DNA from: Melastoma dodecandrum
Taxonomy: Eukaryota > Streptophyta > Magnoliopsida > Myrtales > Melastomataceae
Assembly: GCA_029817715.1 (NCBI GenBank)
Contig: JARUPY010000396.1
Span: 4,092,001-4,156,000 of the forward strand
Length of the DNA: 64,000 nucleotides
Reading direction: 5' to 3'
Each line of letters opens with the position of its first letter. Position 1 is the stretch's first letter. Under the pieces are notes generated by a model. That model made no database searches and had not been told where the DNA came from. It saw nothing but the letters and a program-made list of their open reading frames with translations. The translations under genes were made by a program, and so were the position numbers. Below are positions 24,501 through 35,778 of this stretch, one piece after another.

Positions 24501-26359
24501 TAAACACGCATTGAAGAAACCCTTTCTTCTCTTGCATTTCGTCTCAAACTGGGAAGCATAGAATCTGAATCATGAGAGGTTGTACTTATCCTACTGTCTG
24601 AAAGAGACAATTAGTTGGAAGGGTTTCTTCCGCGGAATGAACCAATAGCCCCGGTACCAGACACGCTACTTGAACCAAAAGTATCTTCCAACAGACTTTT
24701 CTGACTGGGTCTTGCCCTATAATCTGGTTGAAGCACAATTGTTCTCAGAGGCCAGGTGGAGTAAGAAGGTGGCAAAACTTTTCTGCTACCGAGAAACTTC
24801 GACATTTCTGCCTTAGAGAAAACATTCTTAGGAGGCAATTGTGAAGTTAGTGGGTCAATTTCCCTGAAGTCCTTCGCACGCTCTGATCTTTGAATGCTTG
24901 ATTCCACCGATACAGCACCACCATTGGCACTTTGGCCAATATAAGGTCTGATAATGGTCATCATCCCCAGACAGAGAATCACCATTAAGAGACCCATTCG
25001 AGCTATAAATCTTCTCCAGGCTCTTTCTGAGAGCATCACCTTCCTCTTCATTAATCTGCTTCTCTTCCAAGATAGCGGAGCGGTCCATATCTCTGTCACC
25101 ATCTAATGCCATGGATGTGAAATCTCCATAGGCTGACAGCAAATTAGATATCAATTGTGCATCGCTTCTACTCATGAACTGCCTCCATCTGGAAATCATA
25201 GCACAGGTTCTCCAAGCTCCTTCCTTTCTATGAAGATATATTGGCTTCTTGCTACAATCTGAAACCAAGCTCGCAAACTTTTCGACTTGCTCCATAGTAG
25301 GGGCAGTTCTAACTTCAACGGGCATCTTGACCAGCCCAATTTTCCCAGAAAGAATAGCATCATCCAAAGCTTGCAAATAAAAGTTATCCCTTATACTCTC
25401 TGACCTAAGGTCAACAATAGTTTTGAACCCTTTCTCAATCAATCATATGAGGCCTTCGGCTGTGATCTGCCCACCATTGTAAAACACAACCTCAGCATCT
25501 CTCGGGTACCCGTCATCTTTTGCGTTCGACAGAGACACGGGTCTCCAGTTAGCAAAGGGCATGTGGCAAGGACAAGCGTCTCCCCGTGGAAACCCCGAGT
25601 CATAACAAACATTCTTCAGCCTCAGCAACTTCATCCAAACATCCCAACTCCTCTCGTCGTCCGGCGTCAAGAAATCCTCCAATGCAACATGCAGGCTCTC
25701 GCAACACCGTTTCATAACCCCTCAGAAAACAGCAAGAGGGGGGAGCTCATCCTCCGACACCTCTCCGCCATCAACGCCGCGGAACGAGCGGGCGATCAAA
25801 GACCTCCCAGAAACAACCTCCTCCCTGCCCTTACTAAGCAGGGACAACATACAACCGAGGACGGAAACGAGCTTGTCCTCCAACAAGGGCGTGTCGTCGG
25901 AAGGGTAGTCGTCGAGAACCCTGCACTCCCCTGTCAAAGGATTGCAAAGCGTCTCCATGAGGGCATCCCGAAGCCTTTCGGTGGCCCGAAAGATCCTGCA
26001 GTAAGCCTCGATTTCGGCGATATCCCCGGGGACGGGGCCGACCCAAGGCAACCAAGAACCATCACAGGGACGCACAACATTATCATCCCAAATCAAATCA
26101 AACAAGAGAAGGACAAAACAAACAGTATCGGTCAGTGGAAACAAGTAACTAACAATAGGAATGGAAAGGAGAGATTGCCTCGGACGGGAAAACAGGGCTG
26201 GGAAGATCAGAGGGAGAGGCGGAGGAGACGAGACGGAAGAGGCGCTTAAGCTTGAGCTTACGATGGGAGGGAGGGGGGAGGAGGACCAAGGGGGAAGGGG
26301 AGGGGCTGGCTGATGGGGAGAGAGAGTGACACGTGGCAGGCGTAGGAGCAGCGAGCCAT
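21571..26359 (-). pseudogene. NADK2: NAD kinase 2 (chloroplast type), disabled
   Basis: The whole architecture of plant NADK2, which makes NADP from NAD and ATP in chloroplasts, can be followed on the minus strand. It starts at MARCSYACHVS (26359), a putative transit region, then WVGPVPGDIAEIEAYCRIF, the phosphatase-like segment with HRKEGAWRT, a variable middle, and the kinase domain with CLGGDGVILHASN, ATPTGSTGYSTAAGGS and the C-terminal LIRCLNWNERLDQKAL. Apparent exons include about 24140-26069, about 23750-23841, about 23515-23655, 23198 to about 23415, 22902-22976, 21974-22075 and 21571-21774. Conserved codons are stops: Arg to TGA at 25722-25724 (AVF*G), Trp to TGA at 25443-25445 (EGLI*LIEKGF) and Arg to TGA in the last exon (FDGKR*HQLSRG). 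There is also a TAA at 24611-24613, a frameshift near 24955 and another just after the transit region. Splice sites near 23515, 23415 and 23750 look broken. The GGDG core is intact. Neighbouring genes read cleanly, which argues against general sequence error. Confidence 0.85.
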
Positions 26360-26704
26360 TGGAATTAGAAAAGGGCACGGGCACTCCCTCCACTTCCAAT
26401 GGAAAAGGATGGGTTGTGTTCCGGAGGACGGGGAAGTAAATAATAACAGAATTACTATTATTGTTATTATTGCATCGGTGGATCGCCGAAATCTAGGCGG
26501 GAATAGCCTCCTTAAAATGAGACTGGTCAAACTTGATCGTAACATATTCATCTTTTTTCTTTGATGAATTTTATTATTTTTTAAAATATTGTTTTTTAAA
26601 CATATATAAAAAACTCCGATTTTCGAAGTTTGATAACTATAATTTTAAAATTATTTATCAATATTTTAAAAAATACTTTACTTTGGATCAAACCCCTTGT
26701 ACGG
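26360..26704. other. NADK2 5' flank, then AT-rich DNA
   Basis: The left part is the upstream flank of the NADK2 locus. From about 26530 it becomes strongly AT-rich up to the edge of the GC-rich palindrome array. No gene is seen. Confidence 0.45.
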
Positions 26705-27706
26705 GAGTTTTGTACGGAAATACGGTTAGTTTTAAAAAAAATTTGCGAAATACGGTTCCAGTTTCGTAAAATACGGTTTTACCGTCGATGGGGCGCGTTT
26801 TGAAAACGCGCCCCCCGGCGTGCCAAAGGAAGGGGCGGGTTTTGAAAACCCGCCCCTATGCGAGATGAGAAAATGGCATGAGGGCGCGGTCGCAAAACGC
26901 GCCCTCATGCCAGGGGCGGGTTTTCAAAACCCGCCCCTTAGACACTTGGAGAAAATTCTCCCAAGTATCGGAATGACGGGTAGGGAGGAGGGGGCGGGTT
27001 TTCAAAACCCGCCCCTTGAGGGGGGTTTAGGGGGGGACGGGTCTTCAAAACCCGCCCCTTGAGGGGGTTCAGGGGGTGGGGGTTGAGTGGGGGGGCGGGT
27101 GAGGGGACTCGCCCCTTGAAGGAGGGGGTTGAAGGGGGGGCGACTGAGGGGGGGGGGGGGGCGAGTCCCCTCAAGGGGCGGGTTTTGAAGACCCGCCCCC
27201 ACTCAACCCCCCTCAAGGGGCGGGTTTTCAAAACCCGCCCCCTCTGAAACCCCTCAAGGGCGCGGGTGTTCAAAACCCGCCCCCCCTGAATCCCCCTCAA
27301 GGGGCGGGTTTTGAAAACCCGCCCCCCCCTTAACCCCCCCTCAAGGGGCGGGTTTTGAAAACCCGCCCCCCCCTCAACCCCCTCCTCCCCACCCGTCATT
27401 CTGATACTTCGGAGAATTTTCTCCAAGTGTTTAAGGGGCGGGTTTTCAAAATCCGCCCCTGGCATGAGGGCGCGTTTTGAGACCGCGCCCTCATGTCATT
27501 TTCCCATCTCGCATAGGGGCGGGTTTTAAAACCCGCCCCTTCCTTTGGCACGCCGGGGGGCGCGTTTTCAAAACGCGCCCTCTTTATAAATCGGAGGACG
27601 CGTTTTCAAAACGCGCCCCATCGACCGTAAAACCGTATTTTACGAAACTGGGACCGTATTTCGCAAATTTTTTTTAAAACTAACCGTATTTCCGTACAAA
27701 ACTCCC
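26705..27706. mobile_element. Fold-back element made of an array of GC-rich palindromes
   Basis: The ends are inverted copies: GGGAGTTTTGTACGGAAATA on the left and its complement at the right edge, continuing for about 100 bp of AT-rich terminal repeat. Inside, about 16 palindromes of 23-38 bp occur, mostly of the form GGGGCGGGTTTTGAAAACCC followed by GCCCC. Examples lie at 26790-26814, 26831-26857, 26875-26912, 26912-26938, 26991-27016, 27217-27241, 27301-27325, 27345-27369, 27435-27460 and 27516-27540. Their order and spacers (TGCCAAAGGA; ATGCGAGATG; ACACTTGGAGAAAATTCTCC) are mirrored about a G-rich centre near 27140, so the entire unit is one large hairpin. The frames predicted inside encode only repeats such as GAGFENPPL and GRVFKTRPL and are not treated as genes. 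No clear target duplication was found. A DNA-transposon (fold-back) origin is inferred. Confidence 0.75.
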
Positions 27707-28719
27707 TTATATGGATTTGTTTATCCTGCAGTGACATCAGTGTCACATTTTTTACCTGAGAAGAGAGAGAAAAAAAAAAAGAAACATAAGTAAAAAGAAG
27801 AAAAATAGAATCGGACAAGAGCCAGAGAAAGAAGTATAAACGTAAGTGTTTTGTTATAATTTGTCGTGAGAATATATTTCATAAAATAGAAAAATTAGTT
27901 TCAAAATTCTTTAAATAATAATTTTCACGAGTGGCTTTTTGTAAATCTTGCCTCATTGAAAATTCATTAAAGAATTGAATTACATAATAACAATGGGATT
28001 AATTTAAATCGTAACAAAACTCTACTGGTACAGAAGGAAAAACAAAAAATCAAACGCAAAAGGAACACCCCCAATTTAACATCACATACAGTTTAAGAAT
28101 TCAACGCACCATACCTATTTATTATTCCAATTATCGTTAATAACAGCGAGCAGAACTCATGTTTAAAGATAACTACCACAAACATCAGAGTTGAATAATT
28201 TGCACACAAAGCACCATAAATAAACATCCAAGGTGCCAAGGAAACTGTTGGTTATATTTATTTTCCTCAAATTTAAACAATTAGAAAATTGACATAACGG
28301 GCCATTACTTAGAGCAGCCATACAATCAGATTTAACAGGGCCATTACAAATTTGACCTGGAAAAGTTTCACAGATATTATAGATTACATCATACAAGGCG
28401 GATCAAAAGAAGGGCCGAAAACGAGAGACTTAAGTTTAAGCTTCAGGGATACATGGATTCAATCAGACTTTCCTCCCAGACCATGAAATTGTACATTTAA
28501 GTTCCATTCCAGAATCTGTTCCCAAAAATTAAGAACCTTATGAGTTTACCAGATGGATAAAGAAAGGATGCAGTCCCATAATTGAACCAGTAACTTACTT
28601 GAGATATACAATAATGCACGAGAGTAGATGCTTTCTCCGTGTTGTTGTTTGAATAGCTTCAAAATTCCCAACATCACGTCATAACTCTATCAAAAGACAT
28701 TTATCCTCCAGAAAATTAT
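27707..28719. other. AT-rich 3' flank of the MEI1 gene
   Basis: No gene supported. The part next to 28720 should be the 3' UTR of the MEI1-like gene on the minus strand. Confidence 0.4.
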
Positions 28720-31700
28720 TCACAACGGGTTCATGCTGCTCTGTGTTCTAACTCGATCAATGATCAGTTGACGACCAGATAAATCTTCTTCGTATCCAAC
28801 AACCTGTACTCAGCATAAATTGGCTGACATGAATGGTGGTTATTTTGAAGGTTTCTACGCTGGTGTAGGGACAGTAAAACGGGAGACTACCTGAGATTCA
28901 GTTTGTGTTTCGCTGAAGCCATCTAACGCATATAGGTCTCCATTTCGAGAAGGATGGTGACAATTTTCTGCATCCCCAGTTCTTTGAGACCTGGCGGATA
29001 GTAATTTAGAGGGTAAATGAGCAATAATAACAGGAAGCACCATCTTCTGCTACCTCCAACAAGATCCACTCAGTTATTGACAAAAGAAAGGAACTTCCTA
29101 TCCAATCTGTTTGTCTAGTAGTTACTGCATTGCAGTTGAGCATCAGCATCCCCGTTGAGAAAAGGGCATTTTAAAAGTAAGAAATGCAACAGCTCTCTAA
29201 ACAAAAGAAAGAAACAAAAGCCCAAGAGATTTCACCAAGTGCTCTACTTGTTATGAAAATAAACTGACAGGAGAAGCATTCTCTCTGATAAACAGATTAC
29301 ATAAACAACTAATGACAGTATTGACAAGCTAAAACTGAATTGTTACCAAGAAACATCAACTGCCTAAGACCCGGGGACATGGCAGACGTACCGAAGGACT
29401 CACCTGTTTATCCAGTGTTTAGACAAGCCAATCAGACTGTGATGCTCTGGACGCTCTGGAACAGCTAGTGGCTTGGACGGGAAAATCTGTCTTAAGATTA
29501 AGGACTAGCAACACCACATTTTCAGAGACCACACAACCACATATATACAGGTAACAGGAAGATGAGAATGAACTTGACCAAAAGGATACATTTAAATCGT
29601 ATAGAGTCCTCTCTGGAGAGTTCTTGTCTTGAATCTTTCAAAAGAAGCAGATTCCCACCGGTTAACTTATGAATTTTGAGATGCAGGATTATGGAAATCA
29701 CTGATAAAATTTAGTTTATCACCTTGCTCGTCTCCTCCAGCAGGTCCTCGATGGCAGCAGCAACATCAGGAATATCAGCTTCTTCTTTAGCAAGTCTCTG
29801 TTTGTCTTCTTCAATGCTCTCCTCATTACAGACAGGGACATCTCTTGGTCTCTCAGAAATATGGGCATCATTACGATCTGCTTCCTCCATAATTCTTGCT
29901 TTCTTAGCAAACATTTGATTGTCCAACTCTTGCCTAACTACTTTGTTATTTGAATTTTGAATACCTCCTAAATACTGAGATCGAACTAATGACTCTGATG
30001 GCAGCACTCCCGATCTTACTTGTGTGGCCTGTGAAAGATACTGACTAATAGTGTACGATCCCAACTCATGCGCAGAAACTTCCTTCGGCCTATATCCTTC
30101 AAGAGGTACGAGCCTATTCTGCTAGCAGGCAGTTTGATTAGAATGCACTGATTGTAACAGACCTGGAAAATGAATCATACATTCACGTATTTACCTGCCT
30201 GACGCATTCAGATATCCAGTCAGAAGTAACTGCTTCTATACCCCATTTACAGGCAGCATCATATTTATCTCCAACACTAAACTTGCACAAAAGATGGGTA
30301 ACCTTCTTTGTCAACTTTTCACCAAATTTAGCTCCCAAGGTATAACACAAATTTCTCAGCAGTTGTCTATCTTTTGCTTCATACTGGGAAACACAAAATT
30401 GGAAACTTTCAAATCCTGGCAAAGGAACCTGACAGGAAAGTGGGGAATACAAAATATGGCTGCCAACATCCAGCAATGATCTATCCTGCAAACAACAAAC
30501 ATCCACAAATGAGCACCCTACACCATTTATGCGAAGTACCTTTTTAAGAACATAGAGAGAACTCGTCTTTCTATAAAATTCATCTCCAGATTTGAACTAC
30601 AAATCCACCATCAAGTAGGTAGGAATTGAACCTTTTACATAACATAATAGGCTTAAGAATTCCAACAACTACAATCTAGATCTCAATAACTTCCCCGAAG
30701 ATCATGAACAAAGTTCAAATGCCACGCAACAATTATTTACCGTTGTGCTCATAACACATCACTCTATTTTTCGTTACCAGATAAAAGACAAGCAACTAAA
30801 AAGGAAAAAGAAAGTACATAGTCAAAACCATACAGTGCAATATGCAGAGAAATATATTAAAAAAAAAAAATTACAGAAGTAAATAAATTATCATTATCAT
30901 CTCCAAAAAAGAGCTTGAAGGCTGCAGGTAAAGGGAAGAAAGGAAAAATGGAATGGTAAAAAGGCATTTACCTATTTGTCGTGTTCAATTTTCACGACCA
31001 AAAGTAGGGGAATCCAATAATTTGGATAGGAAAAAGAAAACACAAAACGTGGGAAGTTCCAGCAGCTTATTAAATGGCTCGAATAAATAGCGAAAAGCAT
31101 TAATACCTCAAGACAAGATCGAATCCAGTGACTGGACACATAAGTAACACTATGAATATCAATATTAACATTCACCCCATGGCACTCAATAACATAATCC
31201 AGGTTTGATGCCCTCAAACTGGTGAGGAATTTACCCCCTCCTTGATTCACCCAATCCACAATTTCCGGTCTCTGAAAAGGAATAAGAAATTATATTTTAA
31301 GATGCCAAGTCATTCATATCAATGAAGCCAACTTCCAATTTTATCAACAGAAAACAAATTTGCAACCAAGACTGTTATGGAAAAGAGATCATAAGAAGTA
31401 TTTTCCTTTTTTCTTCAAATAACTCATAAGCATACAATTACATGGCAAACAATAGAAAAATATGAATAACACCAAAATGAGACATCCATACTTATGACTT
31501 GACGGAATTAATATCATATGGAAGCAGACAGCTGCAAAATACATCAAACTTGGCAACACTCCTTGAAAACATTAGTGAGCTTTCCACAAATTTTCTTTTA
31601 TGTCTAATAAATTCCTATAATTTTCATAAAAATAATAAATCCAGATGGTTGCTTAGAAGTCAGAACTAATTCCAATTCAAGAAATGCAGTCGACAATATA

Positions 31701-34700
31701 TAAGAATTTAACCGCACAACATACCCTTTCTTCAGGAAATGTTCCAGAGAAACAAAAATACTTCCCCCTGAACACAGTGCATGAAAACATTTCCCCCATA
31801 TTGCAGTTGATTTGCTTCTTTTGGAGGTCATTGCTAACAGTTAAGCAGACAGAGAAATTCTGTTGAGGCTGGTCTGCTGATTCATCATGGCAATGGCCCC
31901 CATCAAGTCTGGACTTTTCTACTTGCCCGTTCACTAATTTGTCCTCAATCTCACCATTGCTGACAGGTTGATGAGACACACTCCTTGATAGTCTACCATA
32001 GTCAGTGATGTTTGTATTCTGGGAGACAGTGGTTGGTCCAGCATTGGAGTCTACATATCCTGTAAAGAGAAAAGGCAGATAAACAGAATTTATTCAGTAC
32101 CATCGGAACTACAACATTGCTTGAGAAAAGATGTCTTCATTGTACATCATAAACCTTTTGGGAGAAGTAAGTCGTAGGCAACGTGCTTCTGCAGGACAGG
32201 GACTTCTCTCCTTTCCTGGCCACAATCTTCAAGCCAGCTGCTTCTGACCACGTGAATGAGACCAAGAGATGCAAGGCCTCTTACCTCCTTTTTTTCACTA
32301 CAACGATATTGTGAAGCAATAGAATGAATTATAAGTGAAGGAACATTTACTGGAGCAATTCTTAGAAGGCGATTAATGTTAGGTCTGAGCAAGCAACAAA
32401 TTATGAAATATGCAAAACCTGCAGTACATGTAAAATGGTCAGAAAGAAAGCTACACAACTGAACTTTTGATGGCTCACCTTTCTGAAGGGCAACCAACAA
32501 TGATATGCGTCAATCTTTCATTTGATGTCGTATATCTTGATGCTCCGCCTTTTCTGGTAATATTGACTAGACTGCGCAATTTCTGTGAGTCAAAACCGAC
32601 CAGCATTAACCTGCATTCTGATAAATATAGGCCATCATCTTCAGTTTCAGAATCTTGTGCAACACGGTCATCCTGGTTCATACTCTCATTACGCTGATCA
32701 TGTATCATTTCACAAGCATCCTCCTTATTTGAGAGGTGGGTTTCTGGAAAACATGTCTGTGATAAAGTAGTTTCTAAATCTTGATCCAGGTCACCCAATG
32801 CAGGATCTGCAGACGCGTACGGATCTCCAAATGCAGAAGTGAAGGACTGGGACCTTTTGTGTTCATTGCCATGATTTTCAAGAGCAGCCACTGAACTATC
32901 CTGACCTTTTAACGGAGGTACAGGAATACCAGGAACAGGATATGAATCTTCATTGAGACAAGCTACTCAGGAAAAGAAGAAACATAAAAATGTTAGCCAT
33001 GTCTCCCTAGTGAGTAGAAGTACTAAACTACTTGTGTATTCAGTCTTCTTAATAGTTCTTACCCTTCCTTGCAATTGATTGATCTAACCACTTGCGAGTT
33101 ACGATATGAATGTGACCCCATCTTTTTGCCACCTTGTACTTGTCTCCTTCCGCAGCTTATGAACAGTTAAGAATATTTCAAAACCATAAATCCAGCTTTC
33201 TGGGACTTGTGATAACAAAACACGACAAAGAGGTGTTACTGTTTTGTCCCTTTCTGGGGTATGCCCCTTAGCACATGTACATTTGGATATTTATATCTAG
33301 TTACTATCCAAAAAAAAACACAACACAACACAGGAGGTACAACTTATAAAATACCACTCTAGAGTCGGCGCATGTTGCAGATCGATGAGTATGGATGCAA
33401 CTTCTTCTATATGGATGTTTCTATATGTGTGTATGTGCATGTGTGTGGGTGTGTAGGAATTATTAGAAAAGGACTCCTCCAGGAACTCCAGAAATTAGAA
33501 AGCATATGATAAACCAGTCAAATTGATTGAAACAATTGTCAATGTGTACATTGGGTAAAGGAGATAAAGCTCAAACATACAAAGGACAGTTCAAAAGGTT
33601 CTTCATGCAAATGCAAAGGATATATTTGATATCAAGTGAGTGCATGCCCTGGTCAAATCTGGCAAATACTTCCCACCATTTTGCAGAATAGACTGCTGAA
33701 TCTCTTTTCTTTCGTCTGGAAAAGAAGAAAAACTCATAGCGTAATAGAACATCACCAACATACGCCACCTCAACAGGGGTGACAAAGATGAGAAAAAAAA
33801 TGGGTAAAAAAATAAGCTACTGAATGGACTTGACCTGCAAGGAGTCTCGTCACACAAATCGTCAATCCAACGAAAGGAAGAACCCTGAATGTGTCTAGAG
33901 GTACAATGCGATGCTCATCCCGACAACGATATAACCAATTAATAGTCACAGGAGGTTTCTTCAGCACATTTACAGACCACTGCAGGTGGAAACATGATCC
34001 GAATGTTTCAAGAAAGAATTTGTTTTTCATATCTATTGAAGTACACAAGAATCAATTGAAAAGATACATAAGGCGCTACTAGTGGCAAGTTGAAGCCAGT
34101 TATACATTAATCACAGAAGAAACTAGCACGGAGTTTTTCATGGAATGTTTGAATACAGAAATGCTGTCCCTACGCTTATCATACAAAAGTTAAGAATGTG
34201 TCACCCCCACTAGCAAGGAGATTCCATGATATTAACATAACTTAACACAACTATAGTTTGTTAAAAAACTGGATTTAATATCCTTGGAAACATAGTAACC
34301 ACCACCAACTGCTATCAAATTCATTTCAAACAACCACTAAAAAAGTTTCACCTGGTACTTTGCAGCCAAAACATTCTTCACAATGACAAAACTAATGTCA
34401 GCTGAAGTTTTACTGTGTAGAGCTCCTCCCATTGAACGGACCAATTTTTCTATCTCTGTCTGATCAGTAACCCACAAGAAAGACAGGTAATAAAAAAGTT
34501 ACTTCAAGGAAACAGAAGAAGCTATAGTACTTGGGGATTTACAACAAAAATTGAGATCTGGAGAGTGATAAGCTGAAGAACCAATAAGAGAAATTCAACT
34601 ATGAAAGCGAGCATAAGCAGAGAAAATGTTAGCATTATCAGCATAAGAAAAAATTACAGCGATACAATTACAAGAAACACGGGTAACAACTCAACAAGTA

Positions 34701-35778
34701 TTTACCCCCACACCAAAAAAACAGAGAAAAAAGATTCTACTCTATTACCATTCGAAAAGAACTGGGAGATTGCTAAACACCTTTTCAGCCATCTCGAATC
34801 CAGAAGAGAGGATCTTGACACCATGCATCGCAAGACAGCAGGTGTAATCCTGATCTGGGAAAGGAAGCCGTTCTTTGCTGCAGGAAATGACACATTGTGG
34901 ACCTGAAATTAGCATTAAAGCGTCATCCACTAAAATCTACTACTCAACAGCACAAAAGCAATCAGTATCAGTATATCCTCAGTGCAGGAACAAAGCATTG
35001 CCAGTCCACCATATAAAAAAAAGCAAGGTTGTCAACTCCAAGTGATGGCTATCAGCATAAACATGATTGGATCACACAAATAAAATATGCTTCCAAAGTG
35101 AAGGCACTTGCAAAATCATCTCTGCAAATAATATGCTGTAAATATTCAATACTTTCTTTTCCGGTTGCAATTGATATCTCCCAGATGATTCCAATTTCAC
35201 CACCCTTTACTTTATTACTTCCCATTCAATAAGTAGGCTAGTCGGAGTTGGAATCCAAGAACTAAAAGATGAAATGGGGAAATTGTGCAAGAAGAAAAGA
35301 AGGCGCTTTCCAATGAACACTTCCACTCGATGTATCTCGGGATTCCAGATTTCGATTCCGGCACTCGTTGTCTACCAAATGGGCCATCAAAAGATATGAC
35401 TACAGAAACTTTCCCAGGTAAAATCAACTGGGGGAAATCCGCACGTACCAAGCAACTTGCAACCTCTAGCTCGAAGATCCTCGAACTTCTCCTGAATAAA
35501 GAAAAAGAACACACAGTCGAAATCATCTTCTCAATAATATAGGTAATGGAAGAAGGCGAAGCTAAAAAGAGAGGGAAACCAGCACGGACGTGACTGAGGG
35601 AGGAGATGACGTGGAAGTCACGGGGAGAGTTACGGGAAGGATCGCAGCAGAGGAAGACGGAGGCGCCATTGAGGCGGAGGGCATCGTGGAGGGCGTCAAA
35701 GACATCAGGAGGAACCAGATTCCTGGAAAGGAAAACGCTCGTCCCTTGGAACGGCGCATCCCTAGACGTCATCACCAT
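28720..35778 (-). CDS. MEI1: MEI1/TopBP1-like multi-BRCT protein
   Basis: Fifteen exons join in frame to a 950-residue protein (2,853 nt with stop): 35590-35778, 35449-35491, 34781-34902, 34352-34459, 33835-33979, 33624-33715, 33063-33156, 32479-32965, 32155-32297, 31725-32059, 31107-31271, 30195-30485, 29723-30118, 28891-29049, 28720-28803. Repeated BRCT signatures are visible: FLCCDPSRN and CCLAMHGVKILSSGF in the N-terminal domains, then conserved Trp segments VTINWLYRC, IVTRKWLDQSI, VVRSSWLEDC, SSHWIRSCLE and VTSDWISEC. Arabidopsis MEI1 (MEIOSIS DEFECTIVE 1, At1g77320) is the plant TopBP1-like protein needed for meiotic DNA repair; BRCT domains bind phosphoproteins in the nucleus. All introns are GT-AG except intron 6 (33157-33623), which starts ATATCCTTT and looks U12-type. 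Exon 10 and the C-terminal tail outside the BRCTs are low in complexity and acidic. No disabling change was found. Confidence 0.9.
33157..33623 (-). other. Probable U12-type (minor spliceosome) intron of MEI1
   Basis: On the coding strand the intron starts ATATCCTTT, exactly the U12 AT-AC class 5' splice site. A branch-point-like TTCTTAAC lies 10 nt before the 3' end that keeps the frame (HLISN joined to AAEGDKYK). That end reads TTCATAA, so the terminal dinucleotide would be AA rather than AC or AG. An AG one base further on would shift the frame. No usable GT donor was found nearby without meeting a stop. Confidence 0.7.

Noticed and set aside
25563..26249. 228-codon plus-strand frame
   Set aside because: It is the antisense shadow of the NADK2 first large exon.
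26938..27465. 175-codon minus-strand frame of repeated GRVFKTRPL-type units
   Set aside because: It is a translation of the palindrome array; the same repeats appear on both strands because the DNA is palindromic.
26790..27620. CRISPR array
   Set aside because: The repeats are GC-rich palindromes with mirrored linkers in a plant genome; there are no unique spacers of constant length and no cas genes.
26592..27716. 9-11-bp target duplication around the GC palindrome array
   Set aside because: The flanks beyond GGGAGTTTTGTACGG do not show a convincing direct repeat; only a weak TTGTAC/TTATAT similarity was seen.
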